Of a stretch of DNA of 37,612 nucleotides, positions 35,580 to 37,612 are shown piece by piece. The stretch covers positions 1 through 37,612 of the forward strand of contig PGZE01000006.1 in the NCBI GenBank assembly GCA_002840015.1, in the 5' to 3' direction. Positions within the stretch are counted from its first letter, which is position 1. The number at the start of each line of letters is the position of its first letter. The translations under genes and the position numbers were made by a program. Under the pieces are notes generated by a model that worked only from the letters and a program-made list of their open reading frames with translations, searched no databases and had not been told where the DNA came from. Source of the DNA: Gammaproteobacteria bacterium HGW-Gammaproteobacteria-2. Lineage in GTDB: Bacteria; Pseudomonadota; Gammaproteobacteria; Xanthomonadales; Xanthomonadaceae.

Positions 35580-37514
35580 GAGTCCTGCGGTGCGCCCGTC
35601 GAATACGTCATTTTCTGAGCTGCCTGTGCGGCAGTGAACGGTCGTGCCCGGCCCTGATTGACCTGGCGCATTTTCTGAGCTGCCTGTGCGGCAGTGAACG
35701 TGCAGCGCACGCGCCAGGCACAGGCTGATCTTTTCTGAGCTGCCTGTGCGGCAGTGAACTTACGACATGGAGCGCCTCCGCGATGCCGATGTTTCTGAGC
35801 TGCCTGTGCGGCAGTGAACCGGATGCTCTGCGGATTTGCTGGCCTCAAGCATTTCTGAGCTGCCTGTGCGGCAGTGAACGCGGCATACGGGCTGCCGACT
35901 GCGCCGAAAGATTTCTGAGCTGCCTGTGCGGCAGTGAACGCCATGCGTACGTTGGCGCTCGAGGCGCCGATTTTCTGAGCTGCCTGTGCGGCAGTGAACT
36001 ACCAGCGCGCATGGCAGGGTGCTACGGATTCTTTCTGAGCTGCCTGTGCGGCAGTGAACGTGCAGCGCATGCGCCAGGCACAGGCTAATCTTTTCTGAGC
36101 TGCCTGTGCGGCAGTGAACATGAGCACGATCAAGATGGTACTCAGCAAGAATTTCTGAGCTGCCTGTGCGGCAGTGAACGGACTGGCCTCTCTCGCGGGG
36201 GTGTCTTTACATTTCTGAGCTGCCTGTGCGGCAGTGAACGTACACCTGCACCACGGTGGCGCCATTAAGCGTTTCTGAGCTGCCTGTGCGGCAGTGAACG
36301 CGGCATGAGCGGCCCGGTGAAGATCGACAATTTTCTGAGCTGCCTGTGCGGCAGTGAACACGATGGCGTCCTTTACGGCACCGGCTTTGCTTTTCTGAGC
36401 TGCCTGTGCGGCAGTGAACCCTTGATGAGTGGTTGCGTTTCGGCAAGTTCTTTTCTGAGCTGCCTGTGCGGCAGTGAACTGGGTGTACAGCACTTCGCCA
36501 TCCGGGGTTCCTTTCTGAGCTGCCTGTGCGGCAGTGAACCGCTGCAAGGGTTTCGTCATCAGCGCTGACAATTTCTGAGCTGCCTGTGCGGCAGTGAACC
36601 TGGCACGGGCCCGGGCCCGGGCCCGGTGTTTTTTCTGAGCTGCCTGTGCGGCAGTGAACCAGCTATTCGGGTTCGATGGATTGTTGGCACATTTCTGAGC
36701 TGCCTGTGCGGCAGTGAACGCGGGCTGATGCGCTCGGCGCTCGATCAGTACTTTCTGAGCTGCCTGTGCGGCAGTGAACGAAATCAACACCGGCGTGCGC
36801 CCTGTCCGCACTTTCTGAGCTGCCTGTGCGGCAGTGAACTTGAGCGAGTCCACGCGCCTGACCTTTCCATGTTTCTGAGCTGCCTGTGCGGCAGTGAACG
36901 CCTGTTGTGCTCGAACGTGCGGGGGCCTAATTTTCTGAGCTGCCTGTGCGGCAGTGAACAAGGTCAAAACCGCGTGCAGCTATTACAAGCTTTTCTGAGC
37001 TGCCTGTGCGGCAGTGAACTGCTACGACATGGCTCGCGTCAAGGCTGAATTTTTCTGAGCTGCCTGTGCGGCAGTGAACGCGCCGATCTCGCACCAGCGT
37101 TTTGTTGAGTATTTCTGAGCTGCCTGTGCGGCAGTGAACGTTTTAGAACAGGGGTGGCTGGCGGTGATTCGTTTCTGAGCTGCCTGTGCGGCAGTGAACT
37201 GCTCGCGTACAACGCATCGCTGCTGCGGCTTTTTCTGAGCTGCCTGTGCGGCAGTGAACGGCATCTGTGCCAGCAGTTCGGCCGGGATGCTTTTCTGAGC
37301 TGCCTGTGCGGCAGTGAACGGTTCCCGGACATCATCCTGCCGGTTGCCAGATTTCTGAGCTGCCTGTGCGGCAGTGAACTAGTTTTTCAGCCCAACATCG
37401 CTGGCTGTGATTTTCTGAGCTGCCTGTGCGGCAGTGAACCTCAACAAAACCAATTCCATCGAGGCCGTGGTTTTCTGAGCTGCCTGTGCGGCAGTGAACC
37501 AATCAACGCGCAAC

Positions 37515-37612
37515 TGAACCGCCCCGGGATTTGAGGAGGCTCCAACTCTTGAGAGAATGGAGCCATGAACAAGTCTACGAAGTTTTCCCCTGAGGTTCGC
37601 GAGCGCGCGGTG
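37515..37612 (+). mobile_element. Left end of an IS3-family (IS51-group, IS629/IS3411-like) element, cut by the window edge
   Basis: The terminal sequence TGAACCGCCCCGGGATTTGA followed by GGAGGCTCC agrees with the left inverted repeat of IS629/IS3411-type elements. The first transposase frame starts 50 bp in. The element begins 15 bp after the last visible CRISPR repeat. The right end and target duplication are outside the window. Confidence 0.82.
37565..37612 (+). CDS. IS3-family transposase OrfA, N-terminal fragment
   Basis: The first sixteen residues, MNKSTKFSPEVRERAV, match the start of IS51-group OrfA proteins (K-x-x-KFSPEVRxRAV), the helix-turn-helix subunit that is frameshift-fused to the OrfB DDE integrase in IS3 elements. 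GGAG lies six bases before the ATG. The rest of the gene is outside the window. Confidence 0.85.
   Translation, partial: MNKSTKFSPEVRERAV

Larger units (their letters stand above)
33928..37499 (-). CRISPR. Type I-F CRISPR array, 60 repeats and 59 complete spacers
   Basis: The 28-bp repeat in crRNA sense (minus strand) is GTTCACTGCC-GCACA-GGCAGCTCAGAAA; it matches the I-F consensus. The CTGCC/GGCAG stem is the Cas6f (Csy4) hairpin. Repeats start at 33928 and then every 60 bp, except that four spacers are 33 nt rather than 32 (starting 34376, 34437, 34558 and 34859). The left terminal repeat (33928-33955) has two changes and marks the trailer; the leader is to the right. One internal repeat (35552) has a single G-to-A change. 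No cas gene lies in the window. The array is interrupted on its right by an insertion sequence. Confidence 0.99.

Noticed and set aside
33787..37534. Long repetitive open frames across the CRISPR array (peptides with FLSCLCGSE, FTAAQAAQK, VHCRTGSSE)
   Set aside because: The 60-bp period is divisible by three, so the repeat reads through in several frames on both strands. These are array artefacts, not proteins.

Overview
This is a GC-rich chromosomal window from a gammaproteobacterium, most likely of the order Xanthomonadales/Lysobacterales. The clues are the coaBC-dut-algC cluster facing radC, a membrane-anchored AlgC, an E2-E3 pair in which E3 carries its own lipoyl domain, and scattered REP-like palindromes. 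The order is an inference from gene content; no rRNA or tRNA gene is present to confirm it.

Region 1 (1-1920) is accessory DNA. It holds a 5'-truncated AAA ATPase translationally coupled to a DUF4276/Toprim-like protein, an architecture resembling two-gene ATPase-nuclease defence systems. It is flanked on both sides by short direct and tandem repeats sharing a CCGGACACCCAA-like core.

Region 2 (1921-23000) is mostly housekeeping. In order: a PfkB/adenosine-kinase-like enzyme; a zinc-finger-like SDR protein without the usual catalytic tyrosine; algC, dut and coaBC on the minus strand; radC; priA on the minus strand; three DnaA-box-like sites; a MATE exporter; sppA; rsmC; rsuA; a GGDEF-EAL protein with intact motifs; an aspartate/glutamate racemase; an NRDE-family protein; a CHAD protein; and NAD(P)H-hydrate epimerase. 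REP-like hairpins and GTCCGCAAAG-type repeats sit between several of these genes.

Region 3 (23000-30190) starts with a small membrane protein, a PyrR-like phosphoribosyltransferase and a secreted unknown protein. Then comes a compact archaic (Csu-type) chaperone-usher pilus operon: SCPU pilin, chaperone, usher, and a single-domain SCPU subunit that appears to lack an N-terminal donor strand and so may be the tip. A DUF2884/YggN-like periplasmic protein and a strong rho-independent terminator close the region.

Region 4 (30193-33670) holds aceF (E2) and lpdA (E3) of pyruvate dehydrogenase; aceE is not in the window. A palindrome lies just upstream of aceF.

Region 5 (33928-37612) is a type I-F CRISPR array of 60 repeats and 59 complete spacers, transcribed on the minus strand, with its degenerate (trailer) repeat at the left. 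No cas gene is in the window. At its leader-proximal end the array is interrupted by the left end of an IS3-family (IS51-group, IS629/IS3411-like) insertion sequence, only 15 bp after the last visible repeat, so the element probably sits inside a spacer or at the leader junction. Two spacers six positions apart are near-identical, and one of their two differences falls in the crRNA seed, which suggests renewed acquisition against a related or escaped phage.
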